Below, one piece after another: positions 19,034 through 28,382 of a DNA stretch of 64,000 nt (position 1 is the first letter of the stretch; the number at the start of each line of letters is the position of its first letter). The notes under the pieces are model-generated. The model had not been told where the DNA came from. It saw nothing but the letters and a program-made list of their open reading frames with translations, and did not search any database. A program made the translations under genes and the position numbers. The DNA is from UBA1563 sp037440065 (lineage in GTDB: Bacteria > Bacteroidota > Ignavibacteria > Ignavibacteriales > Ignavibacteriaceae): positions 354,676 through 418,675 of the forward strand of contig JBBIUV010000018.1 of the NCBI GenBank assembly GCA_037440065.1. Direction: 5' to 3'.

Positions 19034-21364
19034 ATGAATAAAAGACTAATAAAATTCGTTTTCACCGCAATTGTTTTTGCATGGACCCTTTCCCTTAACA
19101 GCAGTGCACAAACCGGAGCCTCACTTGATGCAACGCTAAGTTTTAAAACAATTAATGGAGTACATGTTCCGTTTCAAAACGGAATGCCGGTTCCTTCATA
19201 CGAGAAGCAAAACAGAACTATGGTTAATTTAGCCGGAACCTGGAAAAAATTAAGATTCAATGCGAGCGATAGCATTTCTTTACTTAAAAGAGATGAAGCA
19301 GGAATGACAAGTCTTTTAGCAGAAGCCGGCGGAAAGGAACTTCCCGGTTTTGACGACAATAGCTGGACAGCAAAACAAATACCTTCTGTTGAAAACTTCT
19401 TATATCAGGATACCATCAGAACTCCTGAGTTTTATGAAAACGGAGTATGGTACAGATATAATTTTACTGTTGCAGATTCTCTTCAAGGAAAATTTATTAA
19501 ACTGATTTTCTATTCGGTGAATTATGTTGCCGATGTTTGGATAAACGGGCAATATTGTGGATACCACGAAGGCGGCTACACTCCCTTTGCTTTTGATGTG
19601 AGTTCAAAATTAAATTTCGGCGCGGTTAATAACTCCATTGTAGTTAGAGTGGATAATCCGGTATGGGGGGCGCGTAAAGATATCGTTCCCTACAAACAAT
19701 GTGACTGGTTTAACTATACTGGAATTATTCATGATGTTTATTTGGAAGCCTCGGAAAATATTTCTGTATCACGAGCTGATTTTACGACCGACGGTGTAAA
19801 CAAAAAAGTTACCTTTAACGGAGTCCTCTTTAATAAAACAGGAACTTCAAAAACGGTAAAAGCAACTGTTCAGGTTTATTCTGCTAACATTAACGCTGGA
19901 AATATTTCAAATGAAAAGACCTTTGAACTTCTTGGTACTCCCGGATCGAGTCTGGTTTATAATTTAACGCTTCAAGATTCAGTTACTGCCTTCACTGGCG
20001 AGTTCGCGATGAGTGAATTTCAACTCTGGTCGATGAAATCTCCGAATCTTTATATTGCAAAAGTTACAGTAGAAGAAGGGGGAAAAGTAGTTGACGAATT
20101 CCATACTCAATTTGGTGTAAGAACAATTGAAACTAGCGGCGATAAGCTTTTACTAAACGGCAATCCGGTTTTTCTTCCGGGAGTTGCACGGCATGAAGAT
20201 CATCCCCTCTACGGAAGAAGTGTTCCGAAGGATACTATCTTTACCGATCTTCAAAAAGTTAAAGATATGAAAGCATTGTATCTCCGGACAGCCCATTATC
20301 CAAATCATCCATACACCTATCTAATTTCTGATAGGTTGGGAATAGCAGCATGGGAAGAAATTCCGGTTTTTTGGTTTGATGAAGTTGAATCGTGGAATAT
20401 TCAAAACAATGTCCGTCACATTCATCAGCAGATGTTCAGAGAAATGGTTTTAAAAGATTTTAACCGTCCCTCAATCTTTTTTTGGAGTTTGCAAAACGAA
20501 AGTTTGGTTGAACTAGAAAGGAAAACTTATATTCAATCGATAAGAGACGATCACGATCTGAATTTAAAAGACGGAAGATTATTAACTCAATCAGCAGCGG
20601 CTGACAGACCGGGTGTTACTGATGTTTCTCAACAGCCTTGTGATGTTGCAAGTTGGACAATGTATTTCGGTATTTTTTACGGCTCTAGCGGAAATTATTA
20701 CGCTGGAACGAGCAGTTTTCTTGCCCAGGCGAAAGTTAATAATCCGGGCAAACCAATTATGGATTCCGAATTCGGTTATTGGTCCTCAGAAAACGGATCA
20801 ACTTCTGCAAAACAGGTTACAGCTTTTAATGAAACTTATAAGGCATTTAAACTTTTCCCCACGGTAAGTGAATATGGAAAATATAATCCGAACGGAATGC
20901 TTAACGGTATTACCTGGTGGTGTATATTCGATTGGTACACAGCAGGTCAACGACTTGGTTATCAAAGTATGGGTTTAATGTCGATGGATAGAACCACTGT
21001 AAAACCCGTCGGTGAGACGCTTAAAAATACTTACAAACTTTATTATGATTTCGGCGGCACGGTAACGGATGTTGAAGATAATAAAAATGTTACTCCGGAA
21101 AGTTTTGAGTTGAGTCAGAATTATCCTAATCCATTTAATCCAAGTACGGTTATCACGTATCAACTTCCGGAAAACAAGTTTGTGTCGCTTAAAGTTTTTA
21201 ATATCCTCGGGAAAGAAGTTGCCACCTTGGTAAATGAAACTCAAAAAGTTGGGAAGTATTCCATAAAATTTGAACCTAGCAGCAATTTGGCTAGCGGCGT
21301 TTATTTTTACCGACTTAAAGCCGGGGATTTTACTCAAACGAGAAAGCTGATTCTTCTTCGCTAA
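19034..21364 (+). CDS. Secreted glycoside hydrolase family 2 enzyme with T9SS sorting domain
   Basis: The product has 776 residues and a signal peptide ending LNSSAQ. It has the three-part GH2 body: a sugar-binding jelly roll (about 70-220; NGVWYRYNFTV, DVWINGQYCGYHEGGYTPF), an Ig-like domain (about 225-350) and a TIM barrel (about 355-670). Family landmarks are LRTAHYPNHPYTYLISDRLGI, the acid/base E489 in FFWSLQNES and the nucleophile E579 in PIMDSEFGYW. These fit a beta-galactosidase, beta-glucuronidase or beta-mannosidase-type activity; the substrate is not decidable here. The C-terminal T9SS domain (YPNPFNPSTVITY ... SGVYFYRL ... TRKLILLR) indicates export to the cell surface or medium. 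It probably acts on oligosaccharides released by neighbouring enzymes. A weak TGGTAC-N5-TTGTT motif lies at 18979-18994. Confidence 0.93.
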   Translation: MNKRLIKFVFTAIVFAWTLSLNSSAQTGASLDATLSFKTINGVHVPFQNGMPVPSYEKQNRTMVNLAGTWKKLRFNASDSISLLKRDEAGMTSLLAEAGGKELPGFDDNSWTAKQIPSVENFLYQDTIRTPEFYENGVWYRYNFTVADSLQGKFIKLIFYSVNYVADVWINGQYCGYHEGGYTPFAFDVSSKLNFGAVNNSIVVRVDNPVWGARKDIVPYKQCDWFNYTGIIHDVYLEASENISVSRADFTTDGVNKKVTFNGVLFNKTGTSKTVKATVQVYSANINAGNISNEKTFELLGTPGSSLVYNLTLQDSVTAFTGEFAMSEFQLWSMKSPNLYIAKVTVEEGGKVVDEFHTQFGVRTIETSGDKLLLNGNPVFLPGVARHEDHPLYGRSVPKDTIFTDLQKVKDMKALYLRTAHYPNHPYTYLISDRLGIAAWEEIPVFWFDEVESWNIQNNVRHIHQQMFREMVLKDFNRPSIFFWSLQNESLVELERKTYIQSIRDDHDLNLKDGRLLTQSAAADRPGVTDVSQQPCDVASWTMYFGIFYGSSGNYYAGTSSFLAQAKVNNPGKPIMDSEFGYWSSENGSTSAKQVTAFNETYKAFKLFPTVSEYGKYNPNGMLNGITWWCIFDWYTAGQRLGYQSMGLMSMDRTTVKPVGETLKNTYKLYYDFGGTVTDVEDNKNVTPESFELSQNYPNPFNPSTVITYQLPENKFVSLKVFNILGKEVATLVNETQKVGKYSIKFEPSSNLASGVYFYRLKAGDFTQTRKLILLR

Positions 21365-21419
21365 AAATATAATCAGACGGAGCAGAATCGAAGAATTTTA
21401 ATCATCACTTTTATGAACA

Positions 21420-21455
21420 AATGGTTGAACGAGACACGAAAATCGTTCAACCATT
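21420..21455. terminator. Perfect 13-bp hairpin between the GH2 and SGNH genes
   Basis: AATGGTTGAACGA (21420-21432) and TCGTTCAACCATT (21443-21455) form an uninterrupted 13-bp stem with a 10-nt loop. An AT-rich tract (GATTATTTTAT) follows. It lies 55 bp past the GH2 stop and most likely ends that transcript. Confidence 0.7.
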
Positions 21456-21508
21456 GATTATTTTATACAGACCATGATTTATAAAAACCAGAAAAATGGG
21501 AATCAAAA

Positions 21509-22813
21509 TTGAGATACTTTTATAATTTAATTCTACTGTTTCTTGTTCTGAGTGTAACACTCTTCCCTCAAATTACTATTGTAAATCCAAACGGTGGGGA
21601 AATCTGGCATACCGGAAAACAGCCGAAGATCATTTGGAAAAGCCAGAATGTTGCTAAGGCAAATATTTTATATTCAGTTGATAAGGGAAGCTCATGGACT
21701 ACCGTTATAACAGATTTACCAACTACATTACCATATTATAAATGGACAATACCAGACACAGTTTCAAACAGTTGTCTTTTAAAAATTGTTTCAGCCGAAA
21801 ATAATTTAATTTCCGATGTGAGCGATTCTCTCTTCACCATAAAGCATGATGATGGTTCGGTCATTAAGTTTGTTGTACTTGGTTCTTCAACTGCGGCGGG
21901 GACCGGTCCCAAACCGATTGATAGCGCCTGGGTTTGGAGATATAGAGAATATCTTTTTCAGAAAAACACTTCTACTCAGGTTTTAAATTTAGCTGTCGGT
22001 GGTTATACGACTTATCACATCATGCCCGATGATTTTGTTTCTCCATCCGGGAGACCACAGCGTGTATTGGGTAGAAATATCACGTCGGCGTTGCTGGCAT
22101 CACCGAATGCTATAATAATTAATATGCCTTCGAACGATGCTGCAAATAATTACCCCGTATCAGAACAAGTTTCAAATTATAATGTAATTATGGCTAAAGC
22201 GAATGAAAAAAATGTTCCTGTTTGGGTTGCAACTCCACAGCCGCGAAATTTTTCTCAATCGCAAATTGACATTCAGATCGCTATGGTCGATACTACATAC
22301 AAAATGTTTGGTGAGAAAGCAATCGATTTCTGGACGACAATTGCCTATTTTGATTCAAGGATAAATCCCCTTTATAACTCGGGTGACGGAGTACATTTGA
22401 ACAATGCGGGGCACCAAATTCTTTTTACAAGAGTGGTCGATGAAAAAATATTAGAGCAGTTACAGACGGTTTCAAAGGTTGAACAAACTCCTTTAGCAGC
22501 AACTGGTTTCAAACTTGAACAGAATTATCCAAATCCTTTTAATCCGGAAACGAGAATTCGATATTCACTTTCAACAACGCAACATGTGGTTCTTAAAATA
22601 TTTGATATGCTTGGGAGAGAAGTAACAACTCTGGTTAATCAGGAGCAAGCAGCAGGAGATCATGAAGTAGTATTTAATGCACAGTTAAACAATAACAGCC
22701 AACTAACTGGGAGTGGAACTTCTCACATAGTTGGTTGTGCCTCCGGAATTTATTTTTATCAACTTCGTTTAGAGAATTCTATCCAAACAAGAAAAATGAT
22801 TTTACTTCGCTAA
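21509..22813 (+). CDS. Secreted SGNH/GDSL esterase with N-terminal PNGGE module and T9SS tail
   Basis: The 434-residue protein starts at a TTG at 21509, with GGGA 7 bp upstream; an ATG at 21496 is out of frame. A signal peptide ends near SVTLFPQ. A PNGGEIW Ig-like module (about 25-110) matches those of the giant surface proteins. The SGNH hydrolase domain follows (about 117-310), with a GSSTAAG block I (serine S126 or S127), an NMPSNDAAN block III and a D293/H296 pair in SGDGVHLNNAGH. Likely activity is deacetylation of polysaccharide, by family analogy. The T9SS domain (YPNPFNPETRIRY) carries an unusual insertion of about 18 residues before ASGIYFYQL. The stop is only 2 bp from the next gene, the propeller kinase, so the two are probably co-transcribed. 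Confidence 0.88.
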   Translation: MRYFYNLILLFLVLSVTLFPQITIVNPNGGEIWHTGKQPKIIWKSQNVAKANILYSVDKGSSWTTVITDLPTTLPYYKWTIPDTVSNSCLLKIVSAENNLISDVSDSLFTIKHDDGSVIKFVVLGSSTAAGTGPKPIDSAWVWRYREYLFQKNTSTQVLNLAVGGYTTYHIMPDDFVSPSGRPQRVLGRNITSALLASPNAIIINMPSNDAANNYPVSEQVSNYNVIMAKANEKNVPVWVATPQPRNFSQSQIDIQIAMVDTTYKMFGEKAIDFWTTIAYFDSRINPLYNSGDGVHLNNAGHQILFTRVVDEKILEQLQTVSKVEQTPLAATGFKLEQNYPNPFNPETRIRYSLSTTQHVVLKIFDMLGREVTTLVNQEQAAGDHEVVFNAQLNNNSQLTGSGTSHIVGCASGIYFYQLRLENSIQTRKMILLR

Positions 22814-22815
22814 CC

Positions 22816-25800
22816 ATGTTGAAGTCGTACTTAAAAATAGTTTTGGCTCTGATTATTTTTATTCTCGACGAAGTTTCTCTTGCGCAATTCAGTTCCTTTG
22901 TATTTGAAAGATATACTATCGAAGATGGTTTGTCCAACAATTCCATAAATGCAGTTTTGCAAACAAGTGATGGATTTTTATGGGTTGCAACAAAAGATGG
23001 TTTAAATCGTTTTGATGGGCAAAATTTCGTAGTTTTTAAACACGATCCAACGACCGCAAATTCATTGCCGGAAAACTATGTAATGAGTTTGTACGAAAGT
23101 CGGGATAAAACATTCTGGATTGGTACTTGGGGCGGAGGCTTGTGTAAATATGATCCCGTGCATGAATCGTTTATTCATGTAAATACCCACCTTGAGAACG
23201 ACGCATACGTGCAATGTATTGAAGAAGATGCATTTGGATGGCTTTGGTTTGGAACTTATACCGGCGGTCTTTTTAAATACAATCCGAAAACAAAACAATC
23301 TTTTAGTTTTAATATTAACACTAAGAATCCACTCCGGATTACAAATAACAATGTAACTTCTCTCTCAATAAATGAAGACAATAGTTTGTGGATAGGAACA
23401 TGGGGAGGAGGTTTTTCACTTTTTAATGAAAAGAAAAATTTAGTGAAAAATTTTATACACTCCGCTGATAAAAATTCTCTTTCAAACAACAATGTCTGGT
23501 TCATAAAAAAAGATGAGAATAATAAAGTGCTGATCAGTTCTGATTTCGGAGTAGATCTTTATGACCCGGAAACGAATACATTTTTACACAACTTAAATAT
23601 TGATCAACAATTTGAAATCTATCTTAATTCTCCGGTGAGACAAACCTTGCGGGACAGTTACGGAAGACTTTGGATCGGAACCTACGAGTACCAAGGACTT
23701 TTGATGATTGAAAAAGACCGCAAGGGAGAAACCTTAACTCAACGGATTGTTCGAGAGCAAGATGATCCGCAATCATTAACAATGAACAGAATAAGGTGGA
23801 TTTACCAGGATCTAAAAAAAAATATTTGGATCGGAACAGAAGACGGATTAAATAAACTTCCTGCAACAAAACCATTTACACAATTTAGATTTTTTGCTTC
23901 ACGAAAAATTTCACTCGGCGGAAGAGTTGTAAGCGGAGTTGTTGAAGGGAAAGACAGTATTTTATGGATTGGTTATGGTGGTTCCGGGTTTGACAAAATT
24001 GATTTAAAGAACAATGCTATTGAACATTACAAAAACATCCCGGGGAATAGCAACTCTTTAGTTCAAAGCGATGTAACTGCAATCTATGAAGATAAATTTG
24101 GGAAAATTTGGATTGGAACCGCGCACTATGGAGTAGATCAATTTGATCCGAAAACAGGAAACTTTAAACATTTTGTAATGGATGCAAATGATGCACATAG
24201 AGACGATCTTAATTGGATACAGGCAATTTTAGAAACCAAAGATGGAAGTTTGCTTGTGGGAACGAATGCCGGATTAAGTGTTTTCAACCGTTCAACTCAA
24301 AAGTTGTCTCCTTTCAAACCGGTTATAAAAAATAAAATTTCCTTCCCCGAAGTTTTTTCAACAAACGCTCTATTTGAAGATGCAGAAGAAAATCTTTGGG
24401 TAGGAACCTGGTTAGACGGGCTTTTCCGTTATGATAAAAATGCCGAAAAGTTTTATCGCTATCTTCCTGAGGCAAATAATCCCAACAGTATCAGCGCCAA
24501 TAAAATCACCTGCATAATGGAAGATTCGCATGGATTTATTTGGATCGGTACACACAGCGGCGGAATCAATAAATTTCAAAAATCAACGGGAAAGTTTTAT
24601 CGCTTTTCTACAAAACATGGTCTGCCGAACGATGTTGTATTTGGAATTCTTGAAGATGGAGGAGGAAACCTGTGGATAAGCACTTTGAACGGATTATCAA
24701 AGTTTGATCCGCGGACGGGGAAATTTAGGAATTATGATGTTTCCGACGGGATAATTCACAATCAGTTTAACTGGCACGCAAGTTTTAAAAACAAAATCGG
24801 ACAAATGTACTTCGGAACAATTAACGGACTTATTTCATTTCATCCGGATTCTGTAAAAATAGATCCCGTACCTCCTTCAATTGCATTAACTTCTTTTAAA
24901 GTATTTGGTAAAGAAGCCGCATTACCGCAGTCGTTACCAGCTACAAAAGAAATTATGCTCAATTACGATCAGAACTTTTTTTCAATTGCCTTTACTGCTT
25001 TAGATATTGCGCCAAGTCATAAACATCAGTTTAGATATTTTTTGGAGGGAATTGATCCAGCCTGGGTTTCTTCGGAACAAAGATCGATTGCATATTATAC
25101 AGATATTAATCCCGGCAAATATAAATTTTATGTTGAAGCCAGCAATGCTGATGGCGTCTGGAGTAAACCGGTAGCTCTTTCAATCATCATTTTCCCGGCT
25201 TGGTGGATGACCTGGTGGTTCAAAGTTCTTGTTGCATTATTTATAATAGCTCTTGGTTATCTTGCATACTTATATCGGTTAAAGCAACTTTTAGCAATTC
25301 AAAATATACGATTGAATATTGCAAATGATCTGCATGATGAAATAGGAAGCAACTTAAGTAGTATTAGTGTTGATAGTCAGATGCTTTTAAAAAGTTCCTC
25401 GCTAGATGAAACCGAACAGCAGCTGGCTTCGTTTATTGGCAATACTGCAAAAGAAACTGTTGAAACCATGCGGGATATTATTTGGTTTATTAATCCCCGA
25501 AACGATTTTGATACAGACATGGTCATCAAGATGAAAGAGACGGCAGCCAAACTTTTAGCTGGAATCATCTGGACGTTAAATGTATCTCCCGAAGTTAAAT
25601 TTGAAAAATTTAATCTTGAGATTAGACGGAATATTTTTCTTATCTATAAAGAAGTGTTGCACAATATCATCCGTCATGCAGAAACAAAAACCTGTTTGAT
25701 TGAGATGAGCGGGAATGCAAACTTTGTTACGCTTCTTATAAAAGATGAAGGAAAAGGATTCGATCTGAAAACCGTACAAGAAAATAACGGTCTGCGAAGC

Positions 25801-25914
25801 ATTAAAAGAAGAGCGGAAAAAATAAATGCTTCACTTACTATTAACAGCGAGGTTGGAAACGGAACATCCATAACTCTCGTTATTTCTTACGGCAAACAGA
25901 AAAGATTGATCTAG
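22816..25914 (+). CDS. Two-component propeller sensor histidine kinase (Reg_prop/Y_Y_Y, HisKA_3)
   Basis: I chose the ATG at 22816, which gives a signal-like leader (MLKSYLKIVLALIIF), rather than an upstream in-frame start overlapping the previous gene. The product has 1032 residues. Repeated two-component propeller blades span about 30-690 (SDGFLWVATKDGLNRFDG, FGKIWIGTAHYGVDQFDP and others). A Y_Y_Y domain lies at about 695-790, one membrane helix at about 797-820, a HisKA_3 domain with H840 in NDLHDEIGS, and a HATPase domain to the C-terminus (KDEGKGFDL). It resembles the sensor half of Bacteroides hybrid two-component systems, which detect oligosaccharides, but lacks their fused receiver and AraC domains. 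The partner is the separate LuxR-type regulator at 25992-26660. It follows the SGNH esterase gene by 2 bp. Confidence 0.93.
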   Translation: MLKSYLKIVLALIIFILDEVSLAQFSSFVFERYTIEDGLSNNSINAVLQTSDGFLWVATKDGLNRFDGQNFVVFKHDPTTANSLPENYVMSLYESRDKTFWIGTWGGGLCKYDPVHESFIHVNTHLENDAYVQCIEEDAFGWLWFGTYTGGLFKYNPKTKQSFSFNINTKNPLRITNNNVTSLSINEDNSLWIGTWGGGFSLFNEKKNLVKNFIHSADKNSLSNNNVWFIKKDENNKVLISSDFGVDLYDPETNTFLHNLNIDQQFEIYLNSPVRQTLRDSYGRLWIGTYEYQGLLMIEKDRKGETLTQRIVREQDDPQSLTMNRIRWIYQDLKKNIWIGTEDGLNKLPATKPFTQFRFFASRKISLGGRVVSGVVEGKDSILWIGYGGSGFDKIDLKNNAIEHYKNIPGNSNSLVQSDVTAIYEDKFGKIWIGTAHYGVDQFDPKTGNFKHFVMDANDAHRDDLNWIQAILETKDGSLLVGTNAGLSVFNRSTQKLSPFKPVIKNKISFPEVFSTNALFEDAEENLWVGTWLDGLFRYDKNAEKFYRYLPEANNPNSISANKITCIMEDSHGFIWIGTHSGGINKFQKSTGKFYRFSTKHGLPNDVVFGILEDGGGNLWISTLNGLSKFDPRTGKFRNYDVSDGIIHNQFNWHASFKNKIGQMYFGTINGLISFHPDSVKIDPVPPSIALTSFKVFGKEAALPQSLPATKEIMLNYDQNFFSIAFTALDIAPSHKHQFRYFLEGIDPAWVSSEQRSIAYYTDINPGKYKFYVEASNADGVWSKPVALSIIIFPAWWMTWWFKVLVALFIIALGYLAYLYRLKQLLAIQNIRLNIANDLHDEIGSNLSSISVDSQMLLKSSSLDETEQQLASFIGNTAKETVETMRDIIWFINPRNDFDTDMVIKMKETAAKLLAGIIWTLNVSPEVKFEKFNLEIRRNIFLIYKEVLHNIIRHAETKTCLIEMSGNANFVTLLIKDEGKGFDLKTVQENNGLRSIKRRAEKINASLTINSEVGNGTSITLVISYGKQKRLI

Positions 25915-25991
25915 TTGTGAATTCTTATACAACGAAAAATACCTTCATCACGGTATGGGAATTATCATAATTCATTAAGAACTTAAACAAG

Positions 25992-26660
25992 ATGATTAAG
26001 TCAAAAACTAAAAATATTAGTAATGCTTCACACAACATCTGGTTGATTGAAGATAATGCACACTTCAGGAGGACTATGCAGTGGCTTATAAATAGAGCTC
26101 CGGGAATGGAGTGCACACACGCATTTGAATCGTGTGAGGATGCGTTATTAAAATTAGGAAAGGAAGAACTGCCGGAAGTAATTCTCCTCGATATCAATCT
26201 TCCCGGTATGAATGGGATACAAGGAATAGAAAAAATAAAATTTATCTCGCCTGAAACGTACATTGTTATTCTTACGGTGTATGATGATAATGATAAAGTG
26301 TTTGACGCTCTTTGCGCCGGAGCTTCAGGGTATTTGTTAAAAGATTCCGCGCCGGAAAAGATTATCGATAGTATTGAAGAAGCCTTGGCAGGTGGTGCGC
26401 CAATGAGCATCCAGATAGCTCATAAAGTGTTGGAAATATTTAGTCAGCTAAAGCCTAAAAAATCAGATTACGGTTTAACTTCACGTGAGAAAGAACTCCT
26501 TCAATTAATGACCGCCGGACTTTCGCGGCAGCAAATTGCAGATAAATTGTTTATCAGTTTTCACACAGTTACCACACACCTAAAAAACATTTACAGTAAA
26601 CTTCATGTAAACAGTAAATCAGGCGCAATTTCTAAAGTGTACAAAGAAAATATTCTCTAA
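25992..26660 (+). CDS. NarL/LuxR-family response regulator
   Basis: The protein has 222 residues. The receiver domain (about 15-130) has WLIEDNAHFRR and phosphoacceptor D67 in EVILLDINLPGMNG, with a conserved KDSAPE switch lysine region. A LuxR-type helix-turn-helix lies at about 155-222 (LTSREKELLQLMTAGLSRQQIADKLFISFHTVTTHL). HisKA_3 kinases typically pair with NarL-type regulators, and this gene lies 77 bp after the propeller kinase, so the two almost certainly form one system. The likely targets are the secreted-enzyme genes nearby. The near-perfect palindrome copied at 26801-26820 and 28270-28289 is a candidate operator, but no direct evidence ties it to this protein. Confidence 0.95.
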   Translation: MIKSKTKNISNASHNIWLIEDNAHFRRTMQWLINRAPGMECTHAFESCEDALLKLGKEELPEVILLDINLPGMNGIQGIEKIKFISPETYIVILTVYDDNDKVFDALCAGASGYLLKDSAPEKIIDSIEEALAGGAPMSIQIAHKVLEIFSQLKPKKSDYGLTSREKELLQLMTAGLSRQQIADKLFISFHTVTTHLKNIYSKLHVNSKSGAISKVYKENIL

Positions 26661-26951
26661 AGCACTTCTTATTTTCTACCAGTTCTTATTCCAAATCATA
26701 ATCTTACTCAGAGCATCAGTCATTCGTCATCAGTCAATGGTTATTTGAAAGACATTCTGACTAGTGGCAATTGAGTACTGACCATTTACCAACTCCCCCA
26801 AAATACCTCGAACGAGGGATTGTCCCCCTAACACAGCTAACCTAATTTTCTTTTGTAGTAATGGAAAATCTCGAAATCATTTTCGTAAGACATTTTTATG
26901 GTCGTTACGTTTAATAAACAATAAATAAAACAAAAAGGAAAAGGTGCTGTT
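26661..26951. other. Intergenic region before the first LamG gene
   Basis: This 291-bp gap holds the palindrome at 26801-26820. Further left is a low-complexity stretch (26715-26745) of short CATCAGTCATTCGTCATCAG-type direct repeats. An AAAGGAAAAGG ribosome site precedes the ATG at 26952. No RNA gene or ORF is convincing. Confidence 0.5.
26801..26820. promoter_or_regulatory. Near-perfect 20-bp palindrome, copy 1 (operator candidate)
   Basis: The sequence fits AATNCCTCGNNCGAGGNATT and lies 131 bp before the LamG gene at 26952. A 23-bp block around it (26800-26822) is identical to 28269-28291. There is no T-run, so a terminator is unlikely. Confidence 0.55.
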
Positions 26952-28202
26952 ATGAAAAATCTTTTACAAAGATTTGTGCTTTTGATCGCTTTGTTCATCG
27001 TGTCTTCGTCAGTTTCCAACGGTCAGATTGGATGGTGGAAATTCGACAATCCTAACAATTTAACCGCTGTTGAAGCGGGTCATGGAAGTGATCTAATTTT
27101 GACGGGAACCGTCACAGCTGTAGCTGGTCCAACAGGATCCAATGGAGCGGTAAGCGTTCCGGTTGGTAGTTATTTTAAATTTAATCACGGATTACCACCA
27201 ACAGGCGGCGGTCTAAAAGTGAATACTTACTCGCTCCTTTTTGATTTCAAAATTTCTTCAGCAATTTGGCATAACTTCATTCAGACCGATTCACTACCAG
27301 GCGGAAGTGATGGTGATTTCTTTATAAAACCTGCTGGAAATATGGGAACAAGCGGTGCCGGTTATTCAACCTTTACCACAGCACTTGACACCTGGTATCG
27401 ATTAGTAATCACAGTTGAAAACGGTGTACAAAATAAATCTTATATCGACGGACAATTAATAAAAGATTGGAGCGCTTATGATATTGATACCCGCTATGCT
27501 CTTTTCCCATGGATTTATTTCTTTGCTGATGATGACGGCGATGACGGTGTAATTGATGTTGCAGAAATTGCCATGTGGGATCATGCACTTACTCCAAACG
27601 AAGTTTTAGCCTATGGCGGCGTAAGCGGATCTTTACCGGTTGAATTAAGCTCTTTCAACGCAGTTCAGTTAAAAGGAAGTGTTGTTCTTAATTGGGAAAC
27701 CGCTACAGAAAAAAATAACAACGGATTCACAATCGAAAGAAAAGGCGAAAATGATAGTTGGAGACCGGTAGGATTTGTTTCCGGTTACGGAACTACAACC
27801 GAAAAACACAGCTATTCTTTTACTGATCAATTAGTCGGTGCAGGAAAATATTCTTATAGACTAAAACAAATGGACCTCGACGGAACGTTTGAATACTCAC
27901 AAATTGTTGAAGTTTTATTAACTCCGTCTGATTTCAAGATGTACAACAACTATCCAAATCCGTTTAACCCTTCAACGATTATAACCTATGACCTTCCGAC
28001 CGATGCTTTTGTTACATTGAAGGTTTATAATACTACCGGTGAACAGGTTGCAGAGTTAGTTAATGAATATCAAGTTTCCGGAAAATATAACAAGAGTTTT
28101 AATACTTCATCAATAAGTAGCTCATTGCCAAGCGGAATTTACTTTGCCGAATTGCGAGCTAACGAAAAAGTTCAAAGAATTAAGATGATGCTGTTAAAAT
28201 AA
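26952..28202 (+). CDS. Secreted LamG-domain protein with T9SS sorting domain
   Basis: The product has 416 residues with a signal peptide ending SSSVSNGQ. A LamG-like jelly roll (about 24-230) begins IGWWKFDNPNNLTAVEAGHG and contains YKxxDGQ-like and DDGVIDVAEIAMWDHAL segments. A FnIII-like linker domain follows (about 230-325; LPVELSSFNAV, WETATEKNNNGF), and the same linker type occurs in the cytochrome at 61666. The end is a T9SS domain (YPNPFNPSTIITYDLP ... SGIYFAEL). No catalytic residues are evident, so a glycan-binding or adhesion role is inferred. It is a paralogue of the N-terminal halves of the next two proteins. It appears monocistronic, between the palindrome upstream and the terminator at 28217-28262. 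Confidence 0.9.
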   Translation: MKNLLQRFVLLIALFIVSSSVSNGQIGWWKFDNPNNLTAVEAGHGSDLILTGTVTAVAGPTGSNGAVSVPVGSYFKFNHGLPPTGGGLKVNTYSLLFDFKISSAIWHNFIQTDSLPGGSDGDFFIKPAGNMGTSGAGYSTFTTALDTWYRLVITVENGVQNKSYIDGQLIKDWSAYDIDTRYALFPWIYFFADDDGDDGVIDVAEIAMWDHALTPNEVLAYGGVSGSLPVELSSFNAVQLKGSVVLNWETATEKNNNGFTIERKGENDSWRPVGFVSGYGTTTEKHSYSFTDQLVGAGKYSYRLKQMDLDGTFEYSQIVEVLLTPSDFKMYNNYPNPFNPSTIITYDLPTDAFVTLKVYNTTGEQVAELVNEYQVSGKYNKSFNTSSISSSLPSGIYFAELRANEKVQRIKMMLLK

Positions 28203-28216
28203 AAAGTTCTCTTTCT

Positions 28217-28262
28217 GAACGGTTGTCTTTGTTTTCATCCTGAATGACCAAGACAACCGTTC
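28217..28262 (+). terminator. 13-bp hairpin terminator after the first LamG gene
   Basis: GAACGGTTGTCTT (28217-28229) pairs perfectly with AAGACAACCGTTC (28250-28262). A TATTTTAAAA tract follows. It isolates the LamG gene at 26952 from the one at 28383. Confidence 0.75.
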
Positions 28263-28269
28263 TATTTTA

Positions 28270-28289
28270 AAATACCTCGAACGAGGGAT
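28270..28289. promoter_or_regulatory. Near-perfect 20-bp palindrome, copy 2 (operator candidate)
   Basis: Identical to copy 1 and part of the identical 23-bp block at 28269-28291. It lies just past the terminator and 93 bp before the LamG/CBM9-like gene at 28383, so it is placed to control the 28383-30442 pair. Confidence 0.55.
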
Positions 28290-28382
28290 TGAGCGAACCA
28301 CTCTCCGGTTTTATGTTTACACTAAGGAGTAATATCTTCTTTCAATCACTATCGATTATCAATAATTTTTTTTAGGTGCAGA

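Noticed and set aside
22735..22815. Upstream start for the propeller kinase
   Set aside because: It would overlap the SGNH gene by 79 bp and bury the leader peptide. The ATG at 22816 gives a signal-like N-terminus.
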